Below, one piece after another: positions 28,879 to 38,417 of a stretch of DNA of 64,000 nucleotides; positions within the stretch are counted from its first letter, which is position 1; each line of letters opens with the position of its first letter. Under the pieces are notes generated by a model that was not told the DNA's origin, ran no database searches, and was given only the letters and a program-made list of their open reading frames with translations. A program made the position numbers and the translations under genes. The DNA comes from CAWDPQ01 sp963804245 (GTDB lineage: Bacteria > Acidobacteriota > Vicinamibacteria > Vicinamibacterales > 2-12-FULL-66-21). The stretch covers positions 1 through 64,000 of the forward strand of contig CAWDPQ010000005.1 in the NCBI GenBank assembly GCA_963804245.1. Direction: 5' to 3'.

Positions 28879-30129
28879 ATGCGCGCGCCGCTCTCCGTCT
28901 ACGTCCTGGCCGGTATCCTCGCGATGGCCGCGCTGTGGCCAATCCAGATCGCCGGCAACTGGATCGGTGCAGACTTCGCCATCGCCAAACGGATGCTCCG
29001 CGGCGACCCCATGGGCTTCAGCATCTTTCCCGACCTGCTCATGTTCGCCCGCCCGACGCTGGCAATGCTGGGCGCCTTGGCAGGACCGTTCGCTTCGTAT
29101 CTCGTCGTCCGATCGGCACCGGCCGAGGCGTTCGGGATCCTCGCAAAGGCGGCAGTCGCACAAGGTGCGGTAGCAGCGGTGCTCTACATCACGGAGCGGT
29201 CCACCAATGGCGTGCTGGGCTGGATGCTGCTGGCGTTCGAGAACCCGCGCCGGGCCGACGGCATCCGCTCGGTCGACGTCATCGCCCTGCAGACTGCCAG
29301 CGCTGGCAGCTTCCTGCTGCCGTTGATCGTCGTCGCATTCTGCTATGGGATCGGAGCCTTACTGGCTGAATACATCCGACCGCGCTCGGTGGCATCCGAG
29401 CAGGTCGCCGCCGCCGAAAGCGGACGATACGAAGAGCTGCCGCCCGCTCTCAACGTCGCGGTGCTCAACGCACCGGCGCAGCCGCCGACCTCCGTATCCA
29501 GCGCCTTCAAGCAGGCGAGCTACGAGGTACGGCCGAACCTGGGCCGGCTGGTCGCCTTCACCAAGTGGAACAACGATTACGAGATCCGCGCCGCGACCTT
29601 CGCCCGCAGCAATCAGGAGAACTACTCGTTCTCGATGGCCAACGGCACACTGCAGGGCGAGCCAGGCGGTGGAACGTTGCTGACGCTGCAGTACAGAACC
29701 GATCAAACGTTCGATGTGCTCGACGGCGGATCGAACGTGGTCTCGAGGGTTCTTCTGCGGAAGCCAGGATGCGAGATCCAGGACCGGCTCGGTCGAGCGA
29801 TCATCTCCGTCGACAGGTTCGACAACGGACCGGGACGAGCGCTCTATCGAGCGACCGCAGGCGGAAAAGAGATTTGCCGCTACACGTGGTCATCAGGGGC
29901 AGGACCATTGAATCCGCTGCTGCTCGTGGACTTCGAGTCGGGCACTGAGTTCGATCGAGGACTGGCGATTGTGGTCGCACCATTCCTCGAAGAGGAGGCA
30001 CGGCTCGAAAGCGAGAAGGTACTTTCGGTATCAGGGATGAAACCTTATTGGCTCACTTTCTCCTTTACTCCTGTCGATCTTTTAGTAGGCGCTGCGGTCA
30101 GCGATAGCAAGTTTGCCGTCAGGCGATAG
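28879..30129 (+). CDS. Four-helix membrane protein with C-terminal LURP-one/tubby-like domain
   Basis: This 416-residue protein has two parts. Residues 1 to about 170 hold four predicted membrane helices with the signature LWPIQIAGNW, RGDPMGFSIFPD and MFARPTLAML. The same pattern recurs in the separate gene at 43608. From about 215 the protein is soluble and beta-rich; stretches such as DQTFDVLDGGSNVVSRVL and RGLAIVVAPFLEEEARLES recall the LURP-one/tubby/scramblase fold, which I offer only tentatively. GAAGAG lies just before the ATG. The last 85 bases overlap the 3' end of the converging PIG-L gene. The function is unknown. Confidence 0.75.
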   Translation: MRAPLSVYVLAGILAMAALWPIQIAGNWIGADFAIAKRMLRGDPMGFSIFPDLLMFARPTLAMLGALAGPFASYLVVRSAPAEAFGILAKAAVAQGAVAAVLYITERSTNGVLGWMLLAFENPRRADGIRSVDVIALQTASAGSFLLPLIVVAFCYGIGALLAEYIRPRSVASEQVAAAESGRYEELPPALNVAVLNAPAQPPTSVSSAFKQASYEVRPNLGRLVAFTKWNNDYEIRAATFARSNQENYSFSMANGTLQGEPGGGTLLTLQYRTDQTFDVLDGGSNVVSRVLLRKPGCEIQDRLGRAIISVDRFDNGPGRALYRATAGGKEICRYTWSSGAGPLNPLLLVDFESGTEFDRGLAIVVAPFLEEEARLESEKVLSVSGMKPYWLTFSFTPVDLLVGAAVSDSKFAVRR

Positions 30130-32735
30130 GCGCCCGCGACGCCGTACGGCAGCTCGCGGTGTAACGCGTAGGCGAAGTAGGTGTAGTAGCCCTTGCCGTA
30201 TCTCGCTTGCAGCCAGCCCCCCTTCTGCGGCGGCTGGCCTTTGTCCCACGACGACAGCATCGCGGTGTAGCGCGGATCCCATGTCGACCAGAACTTCGAC
30301 CCTCGCTGTTCCATCCAGCCGTCGAAATCCGCCTTCGTAATCCGATTGGGCGACATCAGCACCGGCGCCTCGGGAGCGAGGATCTCGACCGGCGAGTCTT
30401 CCTCCGAGACTTCTTCGGCATTGCCGGGCAGCTCGCCCGGATACGGCGCGTAAACCTTGGGATCGAACTCGGGAGTGTTGTAGAGGACGATGAGATGGCC
30501 GCCATTCTGCGCGTACTCGAGGAGGCGTCGGTTGTAGGTGCGGAGATCCTCGCGCACTGCGTACGCCCGCGTGCCGGTCATGATCGCGTTGAAACGGGAA
30601 AGATCGGCCGTGGCAAGCTCCTGCGACCCAAGCAGCTGAACTTCCACGCCGAGCTGCTCGAGCCCCTGCGGAACCTCGTCGCCGACGCCCATGACGTATC
30701 CCACTTTGAGGCCAGGCGCGACTTTCACGTCGACACCACGAACTGAAGCGACGGCCTCAGAGTAGAGGTATCGCGTTTCCAGATCGCGGTATCTGATTGT
30801 CGTATAGCCTTCGCGATACTCGCGGCCGCCGGACGAGGCGACAGCCTCGATGTGATAGTCCTTCGTGTCGAGCGAGGGAATCGTCACGTCGAAGGTGAAC
30901 TGCTCGCGCTCGCCCGCACGCGCGAACTCGAACTTGTGAGACGGCGGGGACGTTTTCCAGCCAGCCGGAACTTTCAGCGCCAACGTGCCGGCCGACTTGC
31001 CGTCACGATTGTTGATGACCTCCGCCTTCAATCTGACGCTCTTCGATCGCGCGTCCAGTCTCGAAATCGCCTGGAACGGACTGAGCGTGACGGCCATCGC
31101 CGGCACGACGGCCAGGACGCGATGCTCCGGGCCGTACGGCGGGTTGGCATCGATGCGTGTCACGGGACGGCGCAACTCCACCGGCACGTTGGCTACCTTG
31201 TATTGGATGGTGACCGCGAGCGGCGCCTCCGCCCACGGCTGGAAGGTCAGCGCGTCATCCGCCACCGTGTAACGCGCGTCCTGGATCGACTTGCGCGAGA
31301 AGTGTGGGCGTGTGAGCGGTGCGTTCTCGGGAACCGTCACACTGAACTTGCGAACGATCGGCTGATTTGGCGCGGCGCCTTTGATCTCCGGCTGCGCTGC
31401 CGCGGTCGACCAGTTGCCGCCTTTCCCCTCAACGGACAGACGCACGTCGGTCAACTCGATGGGGCTCCGGTTGGCGAACGTCGTCCTCACGTCGAATATC
31501 TGACCTGGAACGACGGGACCCATCGCCGGCGGACCAGGGCTGAATGGACCGGTGGCTTCTGGCGTGCCAGTAGGCTGTGCCACGGCAACCAGCGTGACAC
31601 CGAGGGCCGCGTTGATGGCATCGGCGATCTGCCGCTCTTTGGTCTCGAGAATCAATTTCACGTCCGGATCGTTTCCGAGCTGGGTTGTCGCATCCCGCGT
31701 GGCGGCAAGCGCACGCGCCAACGCTGGTACGGATGCCGACGGCTCGGTCATACGGAATGCCTGGATCGCCGCTTTGACTTCCCTGTCGATGGCGGTCAGA
31801 GAGCCGTCCGCGCCCGCAGGTGCGGACTTGCCGAGTGCCCGATACAGGCCTGGCAGCGTCGTATCGATGCCGTCGAAAAAGCTCTTCTCTTTTTCCGGAG
31901 CGTCCACCGTCGACTGCAGTCGCTTGTAGTACGAGATGGCTGGCCCGGGCTGCGGGTTGAAATTACCGCCGGTCTGCGACCGCTGAAAGCTGAGGCCGAG
32001 ACGTCCGAAGTTCTGATAGGACTCGCCGAGCACCGGGTCGTACGTACCGGTGTCCACGCGGATCGTCCAATCTTCGTTCTCGCGCACGCCGCCCATATAC
32101 AGCTTCAATGGCTGCCACGGGCGGAGACCGGCGGCGATCTGCTCCGGAAACATCTTCGGATCGCCGGCTGCCTTGAACGCCTGTTGCGAGATGAGTCCCG
32201 CCGCCTGATGATTGCCGTGCCCATCGCGCTGGTTCCCCTGGAACCTCGAGATGATCACGAGCGGACGCTCCGTGCGGATCACGCCGACGACGTCTCGCAG
32301 CACGTGCTCGGTGCCCCACTTGTCCAGGGCCTCGTCCAGGCGCTTCGAGAATCCATAGTCGACCACGGTCGTGAAGTACTGGCGATCCAGACCGTAGTAG
32401 CGGTCGGCGGCCAGCAGCTCCTCCGTCCGGAGAACGCCCATGGCATCGAACAGTTCGTTCCCGAGGACGTTTGCCCCTGACTCTCCGCGCGTGAGCGTCA
32501 GCATCGACACTCGCACGCCCTGGCCGCGGCTCAACATCGCCAGCACGCCACCATGCTCATCGTCGGGATGCGCGGTCGTGTGCATCGCCGTGGCAATGGT
32601 CTGGAGCTTCAGCAGCTTCTGCCATGCGCCGCTCGCGCCTGCATCCTGAGGAGGCATCTGTGCCCGGCCTCCGCTACCGGCGATGACCATGGCCAGCGCG
32701 ACAACGGGAAGAATGAATCGTCGAGGAGTCTGCAT
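30045..32735 (-). CDS. PIG-L family deacetylase with large C-terminal extension
   Basis: This exported 896-residue enzyme has an N-terminal PIG-L/LmbE deacetylase domain after a signal peptide. The metal motif is TTAHPDDEHGGVLA near residue 55, and GHGNHQAAG supplies further ligands. PIG-L enzymes hydrolyse N-acetylglucosaminyl groups. The middle (about 450-700) is beta-rich with sandwich-like character. The C-terminal part (RFNAIMTGTRAYAVREDLRT and GGHLIVLYN) looks like a ThuA/GATase-like domain. The start at 32735 is chosen for its signal peptide. A TACAAT lies nine bases upstream. Because of size and context it probably trims extracellular amino sugars. Confidence 0.82.
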   Translation of the reverse strand: MQTPRRFILPVVALAMVIAGSGGRAQMPPQDAGASGAWQKLLKLQTIATAMHTTAHPDDEHGGVLAMLSRGQGVRVSMLTLTRGESGANVLGNELFDAMGVLRTEELLAADRYYGLDRQYFTTVVDYGFSKRLDEALDKWGTEHVLRDVVGVIRTERPLVIISRFQGNQRDGHGNHQAAGLISQQAFKAAGDPKMFPEQIAAGLRPWQPLKLYMGGVRENEDWTIRVDTGTYDPVLGESYQNFGRLGLSFQRSQTGGNFNPQPGPAISYYKRLQSTVDAPEKEKSFFDGIDTTLPGLYRALGKSAPAGADGSLTAIDREVKAAIQAFRMTEPSASVPALARALAATRDATTQLGNDPDVKLILETKERQIADAINAALGVTLVAVAQPTGTPEATGPFSPGPPAMGPVVPGQIFDVRTTFANRSPIELTDVRLSVEGKGGNWSTAAAQPEIKGAAPNQPIVRKFSVTVPENAPLTRPHFSRKSIQDARYTVADDALTFQPWAEAPLAVTIQYKVANVPVELRRPVTRIDANPPYGPEHRVLAVVPAMAVTLSPFQAISRLDARSKSVRLKAEVINNRDGKSAGTLALKVPAGWKTSPPSHKFEFARAGEREQFTFDVTIPSLDTKDYHIEAVASSGGREYREGYTTIRYRDLETRYLYSEAVASVRGVDVKVAPGLKVGYVMGVGDEVPQGLEQLGVEVQLLGSQELATADLSRFNAIMTGTRAYAVREDLRTYNRRLLEYAQNGGHLIVLYNTPEFDPKVYAPYPGELPGNAEEVSEEDSPVEILAPEAPVLMSPNRITKADFDGWMEQRGSKFWSTWDPRYTAMLSSWDKGQPPQKGGWLQARYGKGYYTYFAYALHRELPYGVAGAYRLTANLLSLTAAPTKRSTGVKEKVSQ

Positions 32736-32805
32736 GGTGGAGCGATTGTAGTCCGTGCGGTTCAGGGCAACACGTTCGTAGCACATTGGACATATCATCT
32801 CTCGC

Positions 32806-35448
32806 ATGCGCCGCACATCGGTACTGTTCTGGCTCACCGCTGTCCTGCTCGCAATCGCAACAACGGGGTTGGTCACCGTCGCCCAGCTCGGTGCGCCACC
32901 GCCGCGCCGGCCGGGTCTCCTCGGTCGCGGCGTGACGCAGCTGCCCAACGGGTGGCGTATCGCACCGGCCGGCCGGCACCTCCCCATCGGTGACCTGCCG
33001 TTGAACATGGTCTGGTCGCCGGACGGGCGATATCTCATCGTCACCAACAACGGGTGGTCCAAGCCGACGCTGACCGTAATGGATGCGACGAACTTCGCAG
33101 TGACGTCGATCGTACCGATCGATCACGCATGGCTCGGTCTCGCCTGGCATCCCGATGGCCGTCGCCTGTTCTCGTCCGGCGCGGCGCAGAACGTCGTCAA
33201 CGAATTCGCGTGGAACGGACAAACGTTGAAGCAGGCCAGCCAGGTGAAAATCCAGGAGCCGGTGCTTCGACCGACGTTCGAAACGTTGGACGATTCGGGC
33301 TTCATGGGGGGCATTGCGATTACGCCGGACGGAAGCAAGCTCTTCGCGGTCCACGTGCTCGGAACAGCGGCGTCGATGGTCGACCTCGCGACGCGTCAGG
33401 TCGTGCGCACGGTGCAACTGACGGCGGAGCCGTACTCCGCTCTGGTGTCGGCGGATGGAAAGCAGGTCTTCATCTCGCTTTGGGGCGGTGCGAAGGTCCT
33501 GGTGTTCGACGCGTCCTCGCTCGAGCCGCGGGGCGAATTTGCTGTCGGCGAGCACCCCAACGCGATGTTGCAGTCTCGCGACGGCTCACGCCTGTTCGTC
33601 GCCTGCGCCAACACCAATGCGGTGTGGGTCATCGATCTCGCTTCGAAACGCGCCACCGAACAGATCGGCGTTGCCCTCTTTCCAAAGGCGCCGCCAGGCA
33701 CAACACCGAACGCGCTGGCGCTCTCACCCGACGGTCAGACCCTGCTCGTGGCCAACGCGGATAACAACACCGTCGCCGTCGTCGACGTCTCAACTGCCGG
33801 CGCCAGCAAAGTGCGCGGCTTCATCCCGACCGGTTGGTATCCGACGGGCGTGACGTTCGATCGCGACGGCAAACGGATCTTCGTGCTGAACGGCAAGGGG
33901 CTGGCACCGGCGGCAAACCCGCGCGGACCCCAGCCCGGCACGCGCGGCGCCGAGGGTCAATACATCGGCCAGATGCTGCAGGGGGCGATTTCCGAAGTTC
34001 CAGTACCGGATCAGGCGGCGCTCGACGCGCACACCGCACGTGTTTACGAGGTCACGCCGTACGACGACAAGACCAAGCTGACGCCGGCGGGCGCGCCGGT
34101 CGACTCGCCCATCCCGGGGAAGGTCGGCGATCCGTCGCCAATCAAGTACGCCTTCTACATCGTTCGCGAGAACCGAACCTACGACCAGGTGCTCGGCGAC
34201 ATGCCCGAGGGCAACGGCGACCCGAACTTGACGCTTTTCGGCGAGGCCGTGACGCCGAACGCTCATGCTATCGCCCGCGAGTTCGTCCTCCTCGATAACT
34301 TCTACGTCGATGCCGAGGTCAGCTACGACGGCCATGCGTTTTCGATGGGCGCCTATGCAACCGACGCCGTCGAGAAGATCTGGCCTACCAATTACGGCCA
34401 GCGCGGCGGCATCTACCTCAGCGAAGGAGGCGGCGGGCAGAGAAACCCCTTCGGCAACCTCTCCGCCCCGCCGCAGGGGTACATCTGGGACATGGCCAAG
34501 CGTGCCGGCGTCAGCGTCCGCAGCTACGGCGAGTTCGTGCACCGCGATGCAAAGACGAAGCGAAACGTCGCGAGCGTGCCGGGATTGGTCGGGCTCATCC
34601 ATCCGGAATACCCGCCCTACGATCTGAGCATCGCCGACAACCTGCGCGTCGATATCTGGCTCAAGGAGTTCCAGGAGTTCGAGCGCTCGGGCAACCTTCC
34701 CCGATTGAGCATCATCCGGCTCGGGAACGATCACACCTCAGGTACGCGGCCGGGTGCGCTGACGCCGCGCGCAATGGTGGCCGAGAACGACGCCGCGCTC
34801 GGTCGCGTCGTCGAAGCGATCTCGCGGAGCCGCTTCTGGAATGAGTCAGCGATCTTCGTGCTCGAAGACGATGCGCAGAATGGACCGGATCACGTGGACG
34901 CGCATCGCTCGCCGGCGCTGGTGATCAGCCCATTCGCGAAGCGCCGCGTCGTCGACAGCACGCTCTACACCACGTCCGGCATGCTGAGAACGATGGAGTT
35001 GATCCTCGGGCTGGAGCCGATGTCGCAGTACGACGCCTCGGCGACGCCGATGTACAACGCGTTTCAGCCAACGCCCGTGATGACGCCGTACAAAGCTCTG
35101 CCGCCACGCGTGTCGATTGAGGAGAAAAACGCCTCAACCGCCTGGGGTGCGGAAGCATCGTTGCGGATGAACCTGCGGGAAGCTGACCTCGCCCCCGAGC
35201 TGGAGTTGAACGAGATCATCTGGCGCTCGATTCGCGGTGCCGATTCGCCGATGCCGCCGCCGCGCCGGGCGGCGTTCATTCGCGTCACGGACGAGGAGGA
35301 GGAAGAGGAGGAAGACGAAGACGAGGACGAAGAGGAAGAAAAACGAGAGAAGGCGTGCAGAAACGAGAACGTTGACGAGTCTCACGGGGGAAACGGAGAA
35401 CACGGGACGAGATCAACACGGAGACACGGAGGCACGGAGTCCCCCTGA
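32806..35448 (+). CDS. YncE-like beta-propeller fused to alkaline phosphatase-like phosphoesterase
   Basis: This 880-residue exported bifunctional protein has an uncleaved or cleaved N-terminal leader and then a seven-bladed YncE/lactonase-like propeller (about 60-380; WSPDGRYLIVTNN, LSPDGQTLLVANADNNTV). A phosphoesterase domain of the acid phosphatase/phospholipase C type follows (about 430-780; FYIVRENRTYDQVLGD, AIFVLEDDAQNGPDHVDAHR). The C-terminus has an acidic tract of about 20 Glu/Asp and then a tail translated from an intergenic repeat. This suggests the original stop was lost or that repeats extended the frame. TATCAT seven bases before the ATG suggests a leaderless promoter. Confidence 0.85.
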   Translation: MRRTSVLFWLTAVLLAIATTGLVTVAQLGAPPPRRPGLLGRGVTQLPNGWRIAPAGRHLPIGDLPLNMVWSPDGRYLIVTNNGWSKPTLTVMDATNFAVTSIVPIDHAWLGLAWHPDGRRLFSSGAAQNVVNEFAWNGQTLKQASQVKIQEPVLRPTFETLDDSGFMGGIAITPDGSKLFAVHVLGTAASMVDLATRQVVRTVQLTAEPYSALVSADGKQVFISLWGGAKVLVFDASSLEPRGEFAVGEHPNAMLQSRDGSRLFVACANTNAVWVIDLASKRATEQIGVALFPKAPPGTTPNALALSPDGQTLLVANADNNTVAVVDVSTAGASKVRGFIPTGWYPTGVTFDRDGKRIFVLNGKGLAPAANPRGPQPGTRGAEGQYIGQMLQGAISEVPVPDQAALDAHTARVYEVTPYDDKTKLTPAGAPVDSPIPGKVGDPSPIKYAFYIVRENRTYDQVLGDMPEGNGDPNLTLFGEAVTPNAHAIAREFVLLDNFYVDAEVSYDGHAFSMGAYATDAVEKIWPTNYGQRGGIYLSEGGGGQRNPFGNLSAPPQGYIWDMAKRAGVSVRSYGEFVHRDAKTKRNVASVPGLVGLIHPEYPPYDLSIADNLRVDIWLKEFQEFERSGNLPRLSIIRLGNDHTSGTRPGALTPRAMVAENDAALGRVVEAISRSRFWNESAIFVLEDDAQNGPDHVDAHRSPALVISPFAKRRVVDSTLYTTSGMLRTMELILGLEPMSQYDASATPMYNAFQPTPVMTPYKALPPRVSIEEKNASTAWGAEASLRMNLREADLAPELELNEIIWRSIRGADSPMPPPRRAAFIRVTDEEEEEEEDEDEDEEEEKREKACRNENVDESHGGNGEHGTRSTRRHGGTESP

Positions 35449-35656
35449 ATGACCGGGCGGGCTCCGGTGTCGGCGCCGGCCTACGGCCGGCTGGAGGGAA
35501 CGGGTGAAACCCGGACCACACAAGCAATGTGCATCTTCGTCTGCTTGTGTGGCCGGGTTCCGCCTGTTCCCTCGCGCGCGTGGCGCGCCCGACACCGAAG
35601 CGTACCTTCGTGTCTCCGTGCCTTCGTGTTGATCTGGTCCCGTGCCCTCCGTCTCC
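35388..35656. repeat. Large imperfect inverted-repeat element between converging genes
   Basis: Two arms of about 110-140 bases (35388-35526 and 35542-35656) are inverted copies around a 15-base loop. Matching blocks, outer to inner, are CGGGAC-AGATCAACACG, CACGGAG with CACG-AG, CGGTGTCGG, then AGGGAAC and ACCCGG, with the inner pair CACACAAGCA/TGCTTGTGTG perfect. The left arm is longer by an insertion in its middle. A transcript from either strand would form one huge hairpin. It fills the space between the phosphoesterase and barrel genes, and the former reads 61 bases into it. It may be a MITE-like element or a two-way terminator. Confidence 0.8.
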
Positions 35657-35675
35657 TCCGCATTGCCTCTCAACC

Positions 35676-36359
35676 TCAGAACGACCACGTCGCGCGCACG
35701 CCGGTCCGCAACACCCGATAGGGATCATCTCTGATGAAACTGTGCGTGTAGCGAAGCTCCGGGACGATCGTCACGTGGTCGGTTATCCGTACGAAGATGA
35801 GCAGGCCACCGCTTGGTCCGCCGCCAGTAAACGTCCGTCGTTCGTCCTCCGGCTGGACATACGGATGATCTGCCGACAAGTTGGCTTCCGGCGGCACGTG
35901 CAGGGTCGTCCGAACCACACGACTCTGGAAGGCACGGGCTGCGACACCGACAAAGAGGCCAACATTCACACGGCCAGGCTCGCGAGAACGCCAGAGAGCC
36001 TGCGCGGTAAAGCCCGGTCCCGCCATCTGCGTCCGATCGAAACGCGCGCGGATGCCGAGGCGCTCGATCTCCGGCCGCGTCGAATTCGCGGGAGCGAAGG
36101 AGATCCAGACGGCTTCATCGGTGCGCCCGGTCGTCCGGAAACCCCGTTCGAGCTCCCCCTCGACGCTCCAGGCATCGGTGATCCGAAGACCGACCAAAAC
36201 CCCGGCGGACGGTACGGGGCCGCCAGGGATGTCGCCGCGCGACCCGCCGTCCACTCCGGTCGACGCACCGATGTAGAATCGCGGCAAGGTCGTCTGTCCC
36301 TGCGCTGAAACCGGATCAATGGCAAGCATGCCCAGGGCGAATAGAACGAGCGGTCGCAT
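35676..36359 (-). CDS. Outer-membrane beta-barrel protein
   Basis: This 227-residue protein has a signal peptide ending VSAQGQ and alternating beta strands (FYIGASTGVDGG, AGVLVGLRITDAWSVEGELE, NVGLFVGVAARAFQ, SGGLLIFVRITDHVTIVPEL). The C-terminus RTGVRATWSF ends in Phe, the signal for the barrel assembly machinery. The size suggests eight strands, as in OmpA/OmpX-like barrels. It is not assigned to a specific family and may be a pore or a structural protein. Confidence 0.75.
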   Translation of the reverse strand: MRPLVLFALGMLAIDPVSAQGQTTLPRFYIGASTGVDGGSRGDIPGGPVPSAGVLVGLRITDAWSVEGELERGFRTTGRTDEAVWISFAPANSTRPEIERLGIRARFDRTQMAGPGFTAQALWRSREPGRVNVGLFVGVAARAFQSRVVRTTLHVPPEANLSADHPYVQPEDERRTFTGGGPSGGLLIFVRITDHVTIVPELRYTHSFIRDDPYRVLRTGVRATWSF

Positions 36360-36401
36360 AGCGCCTCCTGAGGGAAAGGCGCAAAAAAGGCGACCACCAG
36401 C

Positions 36402-36503
36402 TCAGAAGAAAGGAAGAAGGAGGAAGGAAGAAAGGAAGAAAGGAAGAAGAAAACCGGGAGCTGTAAGCTCACCAGTTCCCCCAGTTCCCCAGTTCCCCAG
36501 TTA
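36402..36503. repeat. Composite repeat: purine tract, AGCT unit and CCCAGTT array
   Basis: Three modules lie between the divergent barrel and propeller genes: a GGAAGAAA-type purine tract (36402-36452), a linker CCGGGAGCTGTAAGCTC, and four copies of CCCAGTTC (36472-36503). The same three modules occur at 38319-38413 in another order. C-runs in the last module mean a G-quadruplex could form on the minus strand. Confidence 0.75.
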
Positions 36504-36527
36504 CACGCCTCTCCAGGAGGGACCCTG

Positions 36528-37829
36528 ATGACACGACTCGCCGCAGCCTACGTGGCGCTCGGTCTCGCGGCCACCGTAACCGTCCTCGCGTCTGGCCAGA
36601 ATACCTACGAGGTCTGGGCCATCGATCAGTCGAACTCACCCGGCACGACGTTCGGCGGGACGTTGTACATCTGGGACGGCCAAGCGCTCGAGCAGGCGAA
36701 CGCGGCGGCGGAAGTGGAACCGGAGAAGATCGATCTCGCTGCCGCCGCAGCGTCAATGTGCGTGGCCAAAACCGGCGCGAACCCGGTCCGGCCGCACATG
36801 CTGGCGATCAACCCGTCGCAGACGCACGCGATCGTGTCGTTTGTCGCGTCCGGCCATGTGCTTTTCCTCGACGCGAAAACGCGCCAGCCGGTGGACTGCA
36901 TACGCACATCAGTGGGCGCGGGTGGCGCGCGACAGGTTCATTTCGCGATTCCATCGCCGGACGAGACCTACGTCTCGGTCGCAAACCAGAACGGGAAACT
37001 GTTCGAGCGCATCAACACCGACTACGCAACGAACACGTTCGTCCTCGACCCGGCAGCTACGATCGACCTGGCGAATTGCACGACGCCGAACGGCGTGCCC
37101 TGTCAGTACGCGCTTCGACCCGACAACGCGCCGATCTGCCCGATCATCGACTCGACGAGCCAGTTCACGTTCATGACCCTACGTGGCGGCGGCCTCTTCG
37201 TCGTCGACAGCACGAGGACGCCGATGCAGATCGTGGCTGAGTACGACACGAGCACGGTTGCGGCGAACGGGTGCCTCGGGGCCGAGGTTCCCGGCAAGAT
37301 GTACATCGACTCCGGCGGCGGCACCGCAACGAACCTGTATCAGGCGAATCTTTACGCGTTCCCGGTGACGGGATTCTCGCCGGCCAACCCACCCAACACT
37401 CCGGCGCCGAAGGTCGTCTTCGAAGACGACGCCGAGCATGCGGACGCGCACGGCGCAGCGTTGACGAAGCACCAGAAGTACCTCTGGATCGCGGACCGCG
37501 GCCGTAACTTCCTTTTCGTCGTGGACACGACCACAGACGAGGTGGTGAACACGGTCGACCTGCACACGGACTTCGCGTCAGATCCGACGCCTGATCTGCT
37601 CGCGATTTCTCCGAACGGCAGCCATGCCTTCGCGTCCCTCCGCGGCCCCAACCCCTTGACGGCGGACCCGCACGTCAGCACCGGATCAACGCCCGGCGTC
37701 GGCATCCTGAAGGTACTCGAAGGCGGCCGTCACGCGAAATTCGAATCCATGGCGCCCGTGACGAACGTTGACGCCACCGGCATCGAGCGGGCGGATGTTC
37801 ACGCAATGACCATCAGGGTTACGAGATAG
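36528..37829 (+). CDS. Exported YncE-like beta-propeller protein
   Basis: This 433-residue secreted protein has a leader ending VLASGQ and about seven repeats of propeller type (MLAINPSQTHAIVSFVASGH, AIPSPDETYVSVANQNG, LWIADRGRNFLFVVDTTTDE, LLAISPNGSHAFASLRGPNP). Four or more Cys residues (C78, C124 and others) could form disulfides outside the cytoplasm. GGAGGG before the ATG supports the start. Catalytic residues are not evident, and it may bind a ligand. The DinB gene follows after two bases. Confidence 0.75.
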   Translation: MTRLAAAYVALGLAATVTVLASGQNTYEVWAIDQSNSPGTTFGGTLYIWDGQALEQANAAAEVEPEKIDLAAAAASMCVAKTGANPVRPHMLAINPSQTHAIVSFVASGHVLFLDAKTRQPVDCIRTSVGAGGARQVHFAIPSPDETYVSVANQNGKLFERINTDYATNTFVLDPAATIDLANCTTPNGVPCQYALRPDNAPICPIIDSTSQFTFMTLRGGGLFVVDSTRTPMQIVAEYDTSTVAANGCLGAEVPGKMYIDSGGGTATNLYQANLYAFPVTGFSPANPPNTPAPKVVFEDDAEHADAHGAALTKHQKYLWIADRGRNFLFVVDTTTDEVVNTVDLHTDFASDPTPDLLAISPNGSHAFASLRGPNPLTADPHVSTGSTPGVGILKVLEGGRHAKFESMAPVTNVDATGIERADVHAMTIRVTR

Positions 37830-37831
37830 CC

Positions 37832-38332
37832 GTGGATCGACATCTCGGGCGGGCACACAACGCGCTGCAGCGACACGCGGGCACTCTGACGCTCGAACAG
37901 CTCACCGCACGCCAGCGCGGCAAATGGACGATTGCCGAGATCCTCGAACACCTCGCGCGCGCGTTCTCAGCCACCACAGTCGGTGCGCGGCGAGCTCTGG
38001 CGAACGGCAAAGCGTCGGCGCGACAGCCCGACGTCCAGAGCCGCCTGCGCGCCTTCATCGTCTGCGACTGCGGCTACCTGCCAACTGGATACAAAGCACC
38101 GAAGATGGTGGTTCCAGCCGGCATCGATCCCTCCACGGCGGTCTCGGTCGCGACGAACAACCTCCTCGAGATGGATGCCGCGCTCAGCGCGGCGGCGGCA
38201 CGCTTCGGCACCGGCATCAAGCTGATGGATCACCCGATTCTTGGCCCGATGAGCGTGCGCCATTGGCGCAAGTTTCATTGGGTCCACACGAGGCATCACG
38301 TGAGGCAGATCGTTGAGAAGCTGGGGAGTTGA
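37832..38332 (+). CDS. DinB-like / DUF1569 four-helix protein
   Basis: This 166-residue protein starts with GTG two bases after the propeller gene stop. It belongs to the DinB/YfiT-like putative metal-binding four-helix bundle: GKWTIAEILEHLARAF, with the first His, and HWRKFHWVHTRHHVRQI, with the last His pair, are the typical ligands. Relatives include thiol S-transferases using bacillithiol or mycothiol, but many are unassigned. It is cytoplasmic and probably co-transcribed with the upstream gene. Confidence 0.82.
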   Translation: MDRHLGRAHNALQRHAGTLTLEQLTARQRGKWTIAEILEHLARAFSATTVGARRALANGKASARQPDVQSRLRAFIVCDCGYLPTGYKAPKMVVPAGIDPSTAVSVATNNLLEMDAALSAAAARFGTGIKLMDHPILGPMSVRHWRKFHWVHTRHHVRQIVEKLGS

Positions 38333-38413
38333 GAAACTGGGGAACTGGGAAATAAGGAAGAAAGAAGAAGGAAGAAGGAGGAAGAAAGCCGGAAGCTGGA
38401 AGCTGGAAGCTAC
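38319..38413. repeat. Composite repeat: AACTGGG, purine tract and GGAAGCT heptamers
   Basis: Between converging genes lie AACTGGG units (about 38319-38350), a GAAGAAGG purine tract (38354-38388) and three GGAAGCT heptamers (38391-38411). The modules match those at 36402-36503. The first units overlap the end of the DinB coding sequence. Confidence 0.75.
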
Positions 38414-38417
38414 GATC

